Counted from the first letter of the stretch, positions 8,326 to 17,471 are shown. The stretch: 64,000 nt of DNA from Rhodospirillaceae bacterium (GCA_002709955.1 PAQY01000010.1:1-64000), one strand, 5' to 3'. The notes: generated from the sequence alone by a model not told the origin. Translations and numbers: made by a program.

Positions 8326-10636
8326 CTTCGATTTCCAACATCTTGTTCAGAACTTTTTCCGGTTTCATGGGCAGGCTGTGCACATGGCCGCCAATCGCAT
8401 CGGCAATGGCATTGGCAATGGCGGCGGGGACAGGGACAAGGCCGATTTCGCCCGCCCCTTTTGCACCGAAAGGCCCGTCGGGTTCGGCAGCCTCTACAAT
8501 GATCGAATGGATGTTATAGGGCGTATCCAGGGTGGTCGGCACCTTGTAGTCCAGCAATGTCGGATTGGCCAATTTGGGGCCATCCCAGACCATTTCTTCG
8601 GTCAGCGCGAAACCCATGCCCTGGACAAAACCGCCCACGATCTGGCCTTCGACAGATGACGGATTGATCGCCCGTCCGACATCGACCGCAGACCAGGCTT
8701 CCACCACTTCTGTCTTGCCGCTGGCCTCGTCGGTCAGGGTATCAACGATCAGACAGCCAAAGCTGAAAACACCAACCTGAGGGAAGGGGATACCGCTGCA
8801 CACAGCCCGCTTGGGATCGACGGTTGGCTGGTTAAAGACCCAGGTGTGATGACCGACAATTGGTCCCCCCGCCGCCCAATGGGCGCGCAGGGATATCTGG
8901 TGGAAGGAGACTTCCTTGTCTGACCCGGACACTCCGACAATGCCGCCGGGGCGCAGTTCCAGGTCCATTTCTGAACATTCCAGCATCTGGGCGGCATGTT
9001 CTTTCAATTGCTTTTCAACCTCAGCCGCCGCCCCAACGACCGCGCGACCGGTGGTATAGGTGACACGGCTGGCCGTGGTGCCCCAGTTATAGGGGGAACC
9101 ATCCGTATCCGGGCTGGCCAGGCTAACCTTTTCCAGCGGGATTTTCAGGGCTTCGGCGCACATCTGGCTCAGCACGGTATCGGACCCTTGACCGATGTCC
9201 ACAGCCCCGGTGTTCAGCGCGACACTGCCGTCTTCAAACACGCGGATGATCGCCCCCGTGCCCAGCAGGCCGGAGATATGGGCGGCCAGGGCAACACCGG
9301 TGCCACGACGCTTGCCCTTGGGCGCAGTGCGGGATTTTCGGTTGTCCCAATCAGAGGCCGCGCGGGCTTTATCCACGCATTCCTGCAGCCCGTTAGAGGC
9401 TACTTTACCGCCACCAAACCAAGGGTCGCCTGGTTGAATCAGGTTCTTCTGGCGCAGATCCAGCGGGTCCATACCCAGCTTTTCTGCGATCTGATCCAAC
9501 TGGGTTTCCCCTGCAAAGGCGACTTGTGGATTGCCAAATCCCCGGAAAGCGCCAAAGCGCAGCTTGTTGGTATAGACCAGCTTGCCATGTGCTTTAGAAT
9601 TGGGAATGCGATAGGGGCCAAGGCACATCAATAGGCTGTAGCCCAGCACGCCGGGGCTATCGTCCCCAAAGGCCCCACAATCCAGCAACACTTCAACTTC
9701 GCGCGCGACAATGGTGCCGTCCTTTTTCACGCCGGTCTTACAGCGCACCTTGAAGGGATGGCGGGCGCGCACGCATTCAAAATCTTCCTCCCGGTTCAGG
9801 ATCATTTTCACGGGGCGTTTCGTCGCCTGGCACATTTGTACGACCAGCGGCTGGATGTGGGGCTCCATCTTGTTGCCAAAGCCACCGCCAACACGCGGGG
9901 TCAAACAGCGCAGCTTGCCCATGGGCATTTTCAGGCTTTCACAGACATTCGCCTGTACCCGGAAGACGGATTGATTGGCGGACCACAGGGTCACACGTCC
10001 CTGTTTGTCGATATCCGCCAGCGCGCCGCAGGGTTCTATTGCCAGATGCGCCTGCGGGGCAGTTTCATAGGTGCCTTCAACGATCAGGTCCGCTTGCGCA
10101 AAGCCTGCCTCCAGATCGCCTTCGTTTAACTCTGTATAAGACGCCATGTTGCCGGAGCTGATCGCCGGAAAGACCTTGATATAATCGTCCAGCTCTTCAT
10201 GAATGATCGCCGCACCCTCTGCCAGGCCTTCTTCCGGCGACAGGATGGCGGGCAGTTCTTCGTATTTCACGATGACGCGCTTGGCGGCTTCGCGGGCGAT
10301 GCCTTCTGTTTCGGCGGCAACGACGGCGACAGGCTCCCCAAAATAGCGGATTTTATCTTTGGCGATGGCGTGCTCATCCTTGATGAAGGCCCCCATGCGT
10401 CCATCGGGGAAATCCTCCCCGGTCAGAATGCAGACAACGCCTGGCACTGACAGCGCATCGGACAGGTCATAGCCCAGAATTTTTGCATGGGCGACGGTGC
10501 TTTGCGTGATCGCCGCATGCAGCATGTTGGGGCGTGACAGGTCCGCAATATACTCCGCCGCACCGGTTACCTTTTCCATGATTTCCAGGCGGTGGGGGCT
10601 GCTGCCGACGCCGTTAAATTCCAGACCGTCCATCAT
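8315..10636 (-). CDS. Molybdenum hydroxylase large subunit (xanthine dehydrogenase family)
   Basis: A 773-residue molybdopterin-cytosine-dinucleotide-type catalytic subunit. Cofactor loops are visible at VGGGFGNK (249–256), AFRGFGNPQ (363–371) and DIGQGSDT (about 480). The C-terminal KGAGE supplies the catalytic glutamate near residue 730. The AFRGFG loop is of the xanthine/nicotinate dehydrogenase type, not the cysteine-containing loop of true CO dehydrogenase. With the two subunits encoded just upstream it forms an S–L–M enzyme that hydroxylates a carbon next to a ring nitrogen using water. The likely substrate is a pyridine carboxylate or hydroxypyridine, judged from the NicX-like gene. 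Confidence 0.93.
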   Translation of the reverse strand: MMDGLEFNGVGSSPHRLEIMEKVTGAAEYIADLSRPNMLHAAITQSTVAHAKILGYDLSDALSVPGVVCILTGEDFPDGRMGAFIKDEHAIAKDKIRYFGEPVAVVAAETEGIAREAAKRVIVKYEELPAILSPEEGLAEGAAIIHEELDDYIKVFPAISSGNMASYTELNEGDLEAGFAQADLIVEGTYETAPQAHLAIEPCGALADIDKQGRVTLWSANQSVFRVQANVCESLKMPMGKLRCLTPRVGGGFGNKMEPHIQPLVVQMCQATKRPVKMILNREEDFECVRARHPFKVRCKTGVKKDGTIVAREVEVLLDCGAFGDDSPGVLGYSLLMCLGPYRIPNSKAHGKLVYTNKLRFGAFRGFGNPQVAFAGETQLDQIAEKLGMDPLDLRQKNLIQPGDPWFGGGKVASNGLQECVDKARAASDWDNRKSRTAPKGKRRGTGVALAAHISGLLGTGAIIRVFEDGSVALNTGAVDIGQGSDTVLSQMCAEALKIPLEKVSLASPDTDGSPYNWGTTASRVTYTTGRAVVGAAAEVEKQLKEHAAQMLECSEMDLELRPGGIVGVSGSDKEVSFHQISLRAHWAAGGPIVGHHTWVFNQPTVDPKRAVCSGIPFPQVGVFSFGCLIVDTLTDEASGKTEVVEAWSAVDVGRAINPSSVEGQIVGGFVQGMGFALTEEMVWDGPKLANPTLLDYKVPTTLDTPYNIHSIIVEAAEPDGPFGAKGAGEIGLVPVPAAIANAIADAIGGHVHSLPMKPEKVLNKMLEIEDAT

Positions 10637-11103
10637 GCACCTCCCCGAGATGCCGCCAGGGCGACAGCATCGACAATTTTACGATATCCAGAGCATCGAC
10701 AGATATTACCAGACAGTGCTGTGCGGATATCATCAATCGATGGATTGCTGTTGCGCTGCAGGAATTCATGGGCGGTCAGGATCATACCCGATGTACAGAA
10801 GCCACATTGAACCGCATCAGAATCGATAATGGCCTGTTGGATTGGCTTTAAGTCACCGCCTTCAGGCAATCCCTCGATGGTGGTGATTGATTGGCCTTCG
10901 GTATTGACCGCAAGGGTCAGACAGGCCCGCATTGGGGCACCATCCACCAGAACGGTACACGCGCCACAGACGCCCTGGTTACAACCCCGTTTGCTGCCCG
11001 TCAGCGCCAGGGTGTCGCGCAGCACGGTCAACAGGGTTGTTGTTGCCCCGCAGGACACTTCGTTGGCTTTTCCATTCACGGTCAGGGTGACGGGTTGGCT
11101 CAT
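10633..11103 (-). CDS. Molybdenum hydroxylase small subunit, two [2Fe-2S] clusters
   Basis: A 156-residue iron-sulfur subunit of full family length. The N-terminal plant-type ferredoxin domain has the cluster ligands in GCNQGVCGAC and a later cysteine in RACL; the C-terminal helical domain has CGFC and CRC. It passes electrons from the molybdenum site to the FAD subunit. It overlaps the genes on both sides by four bases (ATGA), which points to tight stoichiometric coupling of the three subunits. Confidence 0.95.
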   Translation of the reverse strand: MSQPVTLTVNGKANEVSCGATTTLLTVLRDTLALTGSKRGCNQGVCGACTVLVDGAPMRACLTLAVNTEGQSITTIEGLPEGGDLKPIQQAIIDSDAVQCGFCTSGMILTAHEFLQRNSNPSIDDIRTALSGNICRCSGYRKIVDAVALAASRGGA

Positions 11104-11984
11104 TGGGCGGGCTCCCGGATATTAATAAGATTATTAAAGGCGCGCTGTAACAGGCGCGGTACAACTTTCAACCGGTATTCAGCGCTGCCGCGAACATCAT
11201 CAACCGGGTCCAATTCCGCGACCAGCAATTCCGCAGCGGCGGCGATTGCGTCCGTTTCCAGCTTGGTTCCGATCAGGGCGTCTTCTGCGGCTTCAACCCG
11301 AACCGGGCCGCCGCCACATCCGCCAACCGCAAGGCGCAGCGTGGAAACGGTGTTGCTGGCATCGAAATCAATCGTCATCGCGATGGATGCCAGGGCAAAG
11401 TCACCAGCGATGCGGCACAGCTTTTCATATTGCCCGATGGAGCTTGCGGGCACAGGCGGCAGAATGACGGCGGTAACGATTTCGCCAGGTTCCAGGGCGG
11501 TTTCATACCAGCCCAGGAAGAAGTCTTCTGCCGGAATACAGCGGCGACCCTCCGGCCCTGCAATTTCAATTTCCGCATTTGCGGCGACCAGGGAAGGCGG
11601 GTAGTCCGCCGCCGGGTCGGCAAAGGAAATGGATCCACCAATCGTGCCCATATTGCGCACAGGCGGGTTGGCAATTTGCGATGCGGCACCAGAAACCACC
11701 TGATGGGCGGCCTTAAGGTCACTTTCGAAGGCGGTCTGGCGGTGGCGGCGCATGGCACCAATGCGAACCGAACCATCGGGTTGATGTGTGCATTGTGTCA
11801 GTTCTTCAATAGCAGAAAGGCTGACCAACCGTGATGGTTGGACCAGCCTTGCATTCATCAGTGCGACCAATGTTGCGCCCCCGGAAATCGGTCGGGCATC
11901 TTCGCCTGCTTCCTTTAATAAGGTTACAGCGTCTTCGACGGTGGTTGGTTTATGAAAATCTTGTTTCGTCATAAATGTCAGCAC
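11100..11984 (-). CDS. Molybdenum hydroxylase FAD-binding medium subunit
   Basis: A 294-residue FAD subunit of the CoxM/xanthine dehydrogenase type. The FAD segments are PISGGATLVALM near residue 37 and MGTIGGSISFADPAAD near 110; the C-terminal CO-dehydrogenase flavoprotein domain follows. It passes electrons from the iron-sulfur subunit to an unknown acceptor. GTG 11984 is chosen because AGGAAG lies five or six bases before it; this start overlaps the CoxG-like stop. ATG 11972 is the alternative but is too far from that site. Confidence 0.93.
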   Translation of the reverse strand: MLTFMTKQDFHKPTTVEDAVTLLKEAGEDARPISGGATLVALMNARLVQPSRLVSLSAIEELTQCTHQPDGSVRIGAMRRHRQTAFESDLKAAHQVVSGAASQIANPPVRNMGTIGGSISFADPAADYPPSLVAANAEIEIAGPEGRRCIPAEDFFLGWYETALEPGEIVTAVILPPVPASSIGQYEKLCRIAGDFALASIAMTIDFDASNTVSTLRLAVGGCGGGPVRVEAAEDALIGTKLETDAIAAAAELLVAELDPVDDVRGSAEYRLKVVPRLLQRAFNNLINIREPAQ

Positions 11985-12439
11985 ACTTCTTCCTGTGTTT
12001 CGGCCATCGTACGGAAGGAGTCTTCGAATTTCGCGGCCAATTTTGTGGCGATTTTTTTCATCATTCCAGACCCGTATCGACCCAGTCTGCCACTGATCTC
12101 AACGGTTGAGGAATAGTGGATTTCTGTGCCCCCCTCCGGCGTGTCGGTCAGGCGCATATCACTGATGGCCTGAACGACGCTGGCGCGGGACCCTTCCTCC
12201 CCTTTGGATTCGGTTCGAACATATTCCATTACGGTTTCTTCAATAACCTTTATGGTCATGCTGAACCGCGCCTTGATCGGACCGACAGAAACAACAACCG
12301 CCGCCTTGTAGGTGTCCGGGCCGGTCTCCTCAATGGAGTCACAGCCCGGTACACAGGTGATCATCTGCTCTGGATCGCGGATCAGGGTCCAGACCCTGGA
12401 TCGCGGCGCATTGACGGTGAAAGATTGTTCAATCTGCAT
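11978..12439 (-). CDS. CoxG-like SRPBCC-domain protein
   Basis: A 153-residue protein of the carbon monoxide dehydrogenase subunit G family, with a START-like fold. It opens with the typical FTVNAPRSRVWTLIRDPEQM segment, and VPGCDSIEETGPDTYK follows. CoxG proteins help to place or mature molybdenum hydroxylases, in some cases at the membrane. This one lacks the C-terminal membrane anchor of some homologues. The binding site AAGGAT precedes ATG 12439. It lies between the dioxygenase and the hydroxylase subunits. Confidence 0.88.
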   Translation of the reverse strand: MQIEQSFTVNAPRSRVWTLIRDPEQMITCVPGCDSIEETGPDTYKAAVVVSVGPIKARFSMTIKVIEETVMEYVRTESKGEEGSRASVVQAISDMRLTDTPEGGTEIHYSSTVEISGRLGRYGSGMMKKIATKLAAKFEDSFRTMAETQEEVC

Positions 12440-12469
12440 AACCTGATCCTTTTGGGAACCGCATAGACA

Positions 12470-13552
12470 TCACACGATCTTGACGCGTTCCACAATCATC
12501 TTCGGGTCAACAATCTTACCATTTTCAATGATGACCTTGTTGTCCAAGGAGATCGTGCAATCCCGCATTGGGACATCATAATGTCCGCGCGTTCTGCGAT
12601 TGCCACCGCCCTGGGTATTCGGTCCGGTCGAAAACAGGAAGTTGCCGGGGAAGGTGCGCGCGGCTGCCCGGCTGCGCTCCGGCTGGTCACCATTCAGGGC
12701 CAGTCCATACCAAAGCGCCTGTGGGTTCAAGCCCCAGCCCAGATGCGATACAGCAAACGGGTCCATGTCGTCTGGGCTGTCCTTGTTGTCGTCCAGCCAG
12801 TCCTGCATCAGCTTTGCGTCCAGGCCGCCTTCGATCTTGCGAATAAAGCCATCTTTGATTTCCAGGCGAACTTCGTCCACGACATAGCGGCAGAAGGGAA
12901 GGATGATGATATCGCCCGGCGCAAAGACAACAGTACCATTGGCGGACCCTTCATCCGGGAAGGTGTGGATGTGACCACCCCCCCAATGGTCGAAACGACC
13001 AGGCTCGTCCGCAAAACCCCACTGAGTCATGACCGGATATTCACCCCGGGTGAAGGTCAGATCCGTACCCGCAGCCGACGTGACCCGTACTGATTTCGTC
13101 TTGGAATAAAGGGCGTCTGCATACTGGCAGGCTTCTTTCAAACCGGGGGGCGCAATCAGTTGTTCCAGGTCATCAGGCGCATCGATGATCATCAGAACCC
13201 GGGTTCCGTTATCCCGCACGTCCTTCAACCAGCTGGTGAACAGCGGCACATGGAAGATCACGATGATGTCGGCTGCCTTGGCGGCTTCCAATGTGCCCTT
13301 GCACTGACCAATCGTTGGAACGCCAACCTTGGTCCAGCCGGGGATGGAGTTGACGCACATTTCATAGACATCCGCACCCAGCGTATCAGCCGCGGCAAAG
13401 GAAGCCTGGATATATTCACGTCGTGTCGTCAGGTCACTGACGCAACAAATTGTTTCGCCCTTTTTTACATTGGACAATTTGAATTGGCGCTCAAAGAGCG
13501 ATGCCATTTTGGCCGGGTTCATTTCCTGAGGTCGGATTGAAGCAACGTGCAT
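12470..13552 (-). CDS. nicX: NicX-like 2,5-dihydroxypyridine 5,6-dioxygenase
   Basis: A 360-residue protein matching, from memory, the NicX family of iron(II) ring-cleaving dioxygenases (aminopeptidase M29-like fold). Shared segments include FADEPGRFDHW, SHLGWGLNP and NFLFSTGPNT. The iron ligands of Pseudomonas putida NicX (His265, His318, Asp320) correspond here to His270, His324 and Asp326, with nearly the same spacing. The expected reaction opens 2,5-dihydroxypyridine to N-formylmaleamate. ATG 13552 is preferred over the GTG at 13582 because AGAAGAGA precedes it. It is the first gene of the operon, behind an AT-rich promoter region. A related ring as substrate cannot be excluded. Confidence 0.85.
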   Translation of the reverse strand: MHVASIRPQEMNPAKMASLFERQFKLSNVKKGETICCVSDLTTRREYIQASFAAADTLGADVYEMCVNSIPGWTKVGVPTIGQCKGTLEAAKAADIIVIFHVPLFTSWLKDVRDNGTRVLMIIDAPDDLEQLIAPPGLKEACQYADALYSKTKSVRVTSAAGTDLTFTRGEYPVMTQWGFADEPGRFDHWGGGHIHTFPDEGSANGTVVFAPGDIIILPFCRYVVDEVRLEIKDGFIRKIEGGLDAKLMQDWLDDNKDSPDDMDPFAVSHLGWGLNPQALWYGLALNGDQPERSRAAARTFPGNFLFSTGPNTQGGGNRRTRGHYDVPMRDCTISLDNKVIIENGKIVDPKMIVERVKIV

Positions 13553-13611
13553 TGGTTTCTCTCTTCTAGTTATCGCCAACACGGGGCGGCGGGATCGTTT
13601 GAATTTCTATT

Positions 13612-13628
13612 ACCGACTATCATTCGGT
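13612..13628. promoter_or_regulatory. Inverted repeat upstream of the nicX-like operon
   Basis: ACCGA (13612–13616) and TCGGT (13624–13628) are inverted around seven bases, 60–76 bases upstream of the nicX-like start. A perfect AT-rich palindrome, ATTTTCGAAAAT, follows at 13660–13671. Both lie between the TetR gene and the operon it probably controls, so either could be the operator. Confidence 0.4.
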
Positions 13629-13694
13629 TTTAAATTGGCGTCAATGATTTTTTTAAAATATTTTCGAAAATTCTCTATTTAATCGGAAATCAGT

Positions 13695-14276
13695 TCAGCG
13701 TGGGCTGCCCGCCAGCATGGTGACCATCAGATCAACGGAATGGTCGATGCGTTTAGAAGGGCCATTCAATTTATGATTCATCGCGAAACCGTCAAAGGCC
13801 ATGAACAAAATATGCGCAATGCTGCCCCTTTCGCACAGGTACCGGCGTTCTTCCGGCAGGCAGGATGCGATCAGCATGGATAACTTCTGTTCGGCCCAAA
13901 ACAGCAATTCACGCGAATACTTGTCTTTTGGCGATGCGGTGGACAGGGCCTGCATCAGGTTATTGGCAAAGCAATTTTCTTCCCCCGGAATCTCATGCCA
14001 CAGGGTTTTCAGGATGAACCGCAAGCGTTCGCGAGGGTCTTCAATTGTCATGACATCGGCTTCCAGTTGTTCCAACCGGGTCCGCTGCCAGGGATCGAAT
14101 AGGGTAAAAAGGATTTCCAGTTTAGAGGCGAAATAGACATAGATATTGGCGCTGGAGACACCGGAATGTTTCGCAATCTGGGCCATTGAGGCACCGTGAT
14201 ACCCGTATTCCCGAAACATTTTCCCGGCGGCATCAAGAATAGCTTGCTGGATTTCAGGTTTTTTAATCTGCGCCAT
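13695..14276 (-). CDS. TetR-family transcriptional regulator
   Basis: A 193-residue TetR regulator. The N-terminal helix-turn-helix is clear (ILDAAGKMFREYGYHGASM, then a recognition helix with SSANIYVYFASK near residues 40–52). The C-terminal ligand domain resembles no subfamily I can name. It lies directly upstream of the pyridine-catabolism operon and reads the same way, about 140 bases away, so it is the likely local repressor. It could respond to the ring substrate. Confidence 0.88.
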   Translation of the reverse strand: MAQIKKPEIQQAILDAAGKMFREYGYHGASMAQIAKHSGVSSANIYVYFASKLEILFTLFDPWQRTRLEQLEADVMTIEDPRERLRFILKTLWHEIPGEENCFANNLMQALSTASPKDKYSRELLFWAEQKLSMLIASCLPEERRYLCERGSIAHILFMAFDGFAMNHKLNGPSKRIDHSVDLMVTMLAGSPR

Positions 14277-14364
14277 TGCGGTGCAACCCTCAAATTAGTG
14301 TCATCTAAACATCAGATATTGAAAATCCTCCCCCACCTTTCTTACCTGCCAAATGAGGGGATAT

Positions 14365-14384
14365 GCAATTCAAATGCGAATTGC
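14365..14384. promoter_or_regulatory. Inverted repeat upstream of the TetR gene
   Basis: GCAATTC (14365–14371) and GAATTGC (14378–14384) are inverted around six bases, about 90 bases upstream of the TetR start. It may be an autoregulatory operator, though its distance from the start makes this tentative. Confidence 0.35.
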
Positions 14385-14395
14385 GCATAGCCAAG

Positions 14396-14421
14396 CGGAA
14401 GGCAAACCGCTTTGCCTTCCG
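14396..14421 (-). terminator. 11-bp stem-loop after the small membrane-protein gene
   Basis: CGGAAGGCAAA (14396–14406) and TTTGCCTTCCG (14411–14421) form a perfect stem with a four-base loop. It lies 30 bases past the stop of the membrane-protein gene ending at 14451 and before the TetR promoter. No U-run follows on either strand, so termination may be partial. Confidence 0.5.
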
Positions 14422-14450
14422 GGATAAGACATTGGAAATAGACTGGTTCT

Positions 14451-14810
14451 TCAGGTCGTCAGGTGACCGTGCGATCCACTTGTCATCAGCGCAGGTTTTT
14501 GTTTCTCGCGAATCAGAAAGGGAACAGTTAGTTTCCAGATTGCTGTTATCACAACAACCATCAAAACAGGTCCCAGGGCGGCAAAAAGGGTGATGAATGG
14601 AAGCGTTTCAGCGGAAAACGCTGCTGTCACAAAGTACAGCATGGCGAAAGATAGAATGACGGTGATGAAAAAGGCGACAAGGGATAGTTGAATGCTGATA
14701 TCCCTTTTGACCGGGACACGTTCAAAATAAGCATAAGCCAAGGGCAGCATGAAGGCTGCAAAACCAGTAAAACCCAACGCGATCGTAAAATCCATGAGCA
14801 CCGGTGACAT
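14451..14810 (-). CDS. Small membrane protein of unknown function (three segments)
   Basis: A 119-residue protein I do not recognise. Hydrophobic segments are at about 8–28, 42–64 and 74–96, followed by a polar tail rich in lysine and histidine. AGGAAC precedes ATG 14810. It is the last of four small membrane proteins that flank a threonine-synthase-like gene and a GntR regulator, all on the minus strand. A transport or membrane-partner role is possible but nothing in the sequence shows it. Confidence 0.6.
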   Translation of the reverse strand: MSPVLMDFTIALGFTGFAAFMLPLAYAYFERVPVKRDISIQLSLVAFFITVILSFAMLYFVTAAFSAETLPFITLFAALGPVLMVVVITAIWKLTVPFLIREKQKPALMTSGSHGHLTT

Positions 14811-14994
14811 GATGGTTGTTCCTAAAGATAGAGAGGTGCAGCGCGCAGACAGCCTTTGTCTGTGTCGACTGCAGGACTTTATGATTCGGCAACTCTGATC
14901 GTTTGAGCAGGGGGCTGAAAAGCAGGCCAGGAATGCAAACTCTGCGCTTCTGTTTTAAAATACAGCCCAGCAAAACCGATTGAATCGCACCAGA

Positions 14995-15225
14995 CTAAAG
15001 TGGGTCCAACCGCTGTTCTGCCTGATAGGCAGCCCCGGCCAGGAACCATATCGATGCCGCGCTGGGCAGGGCTGCGACAAGCATCGCAATGTTCAGTATG
15101 GGCACAGAAAAGATGACATTGTTGAAAATCGCCCAGACGAAGGCTGTGATCGTACTGAATACGACAATACCGGTCAGCAGCGATGCGGCTGCTGCCGTTA
15201 CATACCAGGAAAGCTTGCCCGCCAT
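14995..15225 (-). CDS. Small membrane protein of unknown function (two segments)
   Basis: A 76-residue protein with two hydrophobic segments at about 8–30 and 36–64 and a short charged tail. ATG 15225 gives a compact membrane protein; the frame remains open upstream, but that stretch reads like non-coding sequence. A GGAG lies 12 bases before the start, rather far. It lies about 110 bases after the threonine-synthase-like gene, in the same direction. I do not recognise the family. Confidence 0.5.
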   Translation of the reverse strand: MAGKLSWYVTAAAASLLTGIVVFSTITAFVWAIFNNVIFSVPILNIAMLVAALPSAASIWFLAGAAYQAEQRLDPL

Positions 15226-15334
15226 GATGACAGAAAACTCCAGAAGGGGTGAGGCTGGGATATCGGTTGCCCCAAATGGACTTTCCAGAGGCGGACAAGG
15301 CCCCACTGCAAATATATATTTTTGGCGCGCGGTC

Positions 15335-16555
15335 TTAAAACTGCGCGTAATCGATGGGCTGATGTCGGTCCAGGGCGCGGTCAATTCTGGGAAGGGGATA
15401 TTTCAACCCCGTTGCACAGTTGAACAACAGGGCCCGTTCATCACGGTCCACAAGGCCGTTTGCCAGGGCTTGCTTATAGGCCGCCATTGTGGCCGCGCCT
15501 TCCGGACATAACAGCAGACCGTCTTGTTTGCCCACTTCATCCAGAGACTCTGCAATTGCCTCATCTTCAACCGCAATGGCAAAGCCACCACTTTCACGCA
15601 CGGCCCGCAGGATCAGGAAGTCCCCGACAGCGATGGGGACACGAATGCCCGCCGCGTATGTATGGGCATTTTCCCACAGGGGGGCGTGCTCCTCCCCGGC
15701 CTCATAGGCTTTTACGATTGGTGCACAGCCAGTCGCCTGAACAGCCACCATTCTGGGCTTTTTCTGACCCAACCATCCAATCGCCTCTAATTCCTGAAAC
15801 GCCTTCCACATCCCAATCAGACCGGTGCCGCCGCCGGTTGGATAAAAGATAACATCAGGCACTTGCCAGCCCATTTGTTCGGCCAGTTCCAGCCCCATCG
15901 TCTTCTTGCCTTCAATCCGATAGGGTTCCTTCAGGGTGGACAGGTCGAACCAGCCGACCGGGCCTTTGCCGTCGCCGACAATCTTGCCGCAATCGTTGAT
16001 CAGGCCGTTGACGCGGTAAACAGTTGCCCCCTGCAGTTCGATTTCAGAGACGTTGACTTCCGGCGTATCAGCAGGACAGAAAACAGTGCTGCGAATCCCG
16101 GCCTGTGTGGCATAGGCCGCCATCGCCGCCCCTGCATTTCCATTCGTCGGCATGGCCAGATGGGTCAGCCCCAATTCCTTTGCCATAGACACCGCCAGCG
16201 CGAGACCCCGCGCTTTAAAGGATCCGGTTGGCAGGCGTCCTTCATCTTTGACAATGATCGATTTGGCATTCAGGCGCTTTGCTGTATGGGGCAGGGGGAT
16301 CAGGGGGGTCACAACCTCCCCCAGGCTGACGACATTTTCGTCCCGACGAATCGGCAGAAACTCGCGATAGCGATAAAAGCCCTCGGTACGCTTGGCGATG
16401 TCTTCCTTGGTCACGGCCTTTGCCAGCGCATCCAGATCATAGCGAACCAGTAAGGGTCGCCCTGCTTCCGACAGGCCTTGCACCGTGTCCGCCGGATAAG
16501 TTTTGCCCGTCATGGAACATTCCAGATGGGTGACGAAAGTGGGGGTATCAGTCAT
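15335..16555 (-). CDS. Threonine-synthase-like PLP-dependent enzyme
   Basis: A 406-residue fold-type II PLP enzyme of the threonine synthase family. The cofactor lysine is in PTGSFKARG, the phosphate-binding loop probably in PTNGNAGAA, and the glycine-rich YPTGGGTGLIGMWKAF is present. GGAG precedes ATG 16555. It is not beside hom or thrB, so it may be a paralogue used in catabolism, for example for a beta-substituted or hydroxy amino acid. It lies just downstream of the GntR gene. Its function is inferred only to class level. Confidence 0.82.
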   Translation of the reverse strand: MTDTPTFVTHLECSMTGKTYPADTVQGLSEAGRPLLVRYDLDALAKAVTKEDIAKRTEGFYRYREFLPIRRDENVVSLGEVVTPLIPLPHTAKRLNAKSIIVKDEGRLPTGSFKARGLALAVSMAKELGLTHLAMPTNGNAGAAMAAYATQAGIRSTVFCPADTPEVNVSEIELQGATVYRVNGLINDCGKIVGDGKGPVGWFDLSTLKEPYRIEGKKTMGLELAEQMGWQVPDVIFYPTGGGTGLIGMWKAFQELEAIGWLGQKKPRMVAVQATGCAPIVKAYEAGEEHAPLWENAHTYAAGIRVPIAVGDFLILRAVRESGGFAIAVEDEAIAESLDEVGKQDGLLLCPEGAATMAAYKQALANGLVDRDERALLFNCATGLKYPLPRIDRALDRHQPIDYAQF

Positions 16556-16653
16556 GGGATCTCCGTTGCGCTGCCAAGGGAAGGGAGTGCAGACTTACGC
16601 CTCCTCAATTGGTCGGTCAACGCGCAAGGGAAGCATCGATTATTCACCAAGGA

Positions 16654-17352
16654 TCAGTTGATATTCGATTGATCCAGGGTTGCTCGGGTGAATTTTTCGA
16701 TATAATTGATCAGCGTATCGGATGCTGCCGCAGCACCGCTGGAATCGCCATCGCCTATGGCTTTGGCAACCGCCGCATGCAAGCGCGCACACAGCGACAG
16801 GTCCAGCACTTGCTTATAATGCTGATACCAGAATCGCCGCGAAAGCCCGTGCATCAGACCCATAGCGCTGCGCGCATAATCGTTGCGGCAGACACGGGAA
16901 ATCATGCCATTCATGCGACGATCCAGGCGCATGAATTCAACATCATCAGCCGTGTGTGACGTTTCTTCCAGATTCGCGGCCAGTGTCAGAAAAGCGGCTT
17001 TCTCCTCCTGACTGGCACGGACGGCGCAAAGACGCGCCATCAGGCGTTCCACCTCACGCCGCACGGCCAGCAACTCCAACTGGTTGCGGACATTGATGTC
17101 AGATACCAGAATACCGCGCCGGGGGAGAATATTGACCAAACCCTCCCGGGCCAGCCGTTGCAGCGCCTCCCGAATTGGGGTGCGTCCAATCCCCAGTTCA
17201 AGGGACAGCGATGCTTCGGACAACACTTCGCCAGGTTCCAGGCGCAAGGTCACAATCCGCTCTTCAATCTGGCGATAGGCTTGTTCTGTCAGGCTAAGGC
17301 GTGCCTCTGCCTTTACGGATGCCTCTTCTTTGCGCTCCAAACCACGATCCAT
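16654..17352 (-). CDS. GntR-family regulator (FCD-type)
   Basis: A 232-residue GntR regulator. The winged helix spans about residues 18–85 (AYRQIEERIVTLRLEPGEVL and GIGRTPIREALQRLAREGLV), and the rest is an all-helical FCD ligand domain, with an FMRLDRRMN segment where such proteins bind metal or ligand. It lies in the middle of the unknown-substrate cluster and is the best candidate to bind the palindromic sites at 18155 and 23454. FCD regulators typically release DNA on binding an organic acid. Confidence 0.88.
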   Translation of the reverse strand: MDRGLERKEEASVKAEARLSLTEQAYRQIEERIVTLRLEPGEVLSEASLSLELGIGRTPIREALQRLAREGLVNILPRRGILVSDINVRNQLELLAVRREVERLMARLCAVRASQEEKAAFLTLAANLEETSHTADDVEFMRLDRRMNGMISRVCRNDYARSAMGLMHGLSRRFWYQHYKQVLDLSLCARLHAAVAKAIGDGDSSGAAAASDTLINYIEKFTRATLDQSNIN

Positions 17353-17471
17353 TTAAAACCCATCCTGCAATCTGCGCAGTCCGATCTTATGATCAAACTG
17401 CCTTTTACTCAGTATTGCGGAGTCCCAACCCGGCGGCAACGGAATACATCCATTCCTAGTTTCGGGTTATA

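Noticed and set aside
8996-10129. Long plus-strand frames opposite the molybdenum hydroxylase large subunit
   Set aside because: They mirror a well-supported gene with intact cofactor loops and carry no motifs of their own.
8315-12439. Aerobic CO dehydrogenase (coxMSL with coxG)
   Set aside because: The large subunit has AFRGFG instead of the cysteine-containing loop of true CO dehydrogenase, and the operon contains a ring-cleaving dioxygenase.
15335-16555. Housekeeping threonine synthase thrC
   Set aside because: It is embedded in an accessory cluster away from hom and thrB, so the symbol was withheld although the family is clear.
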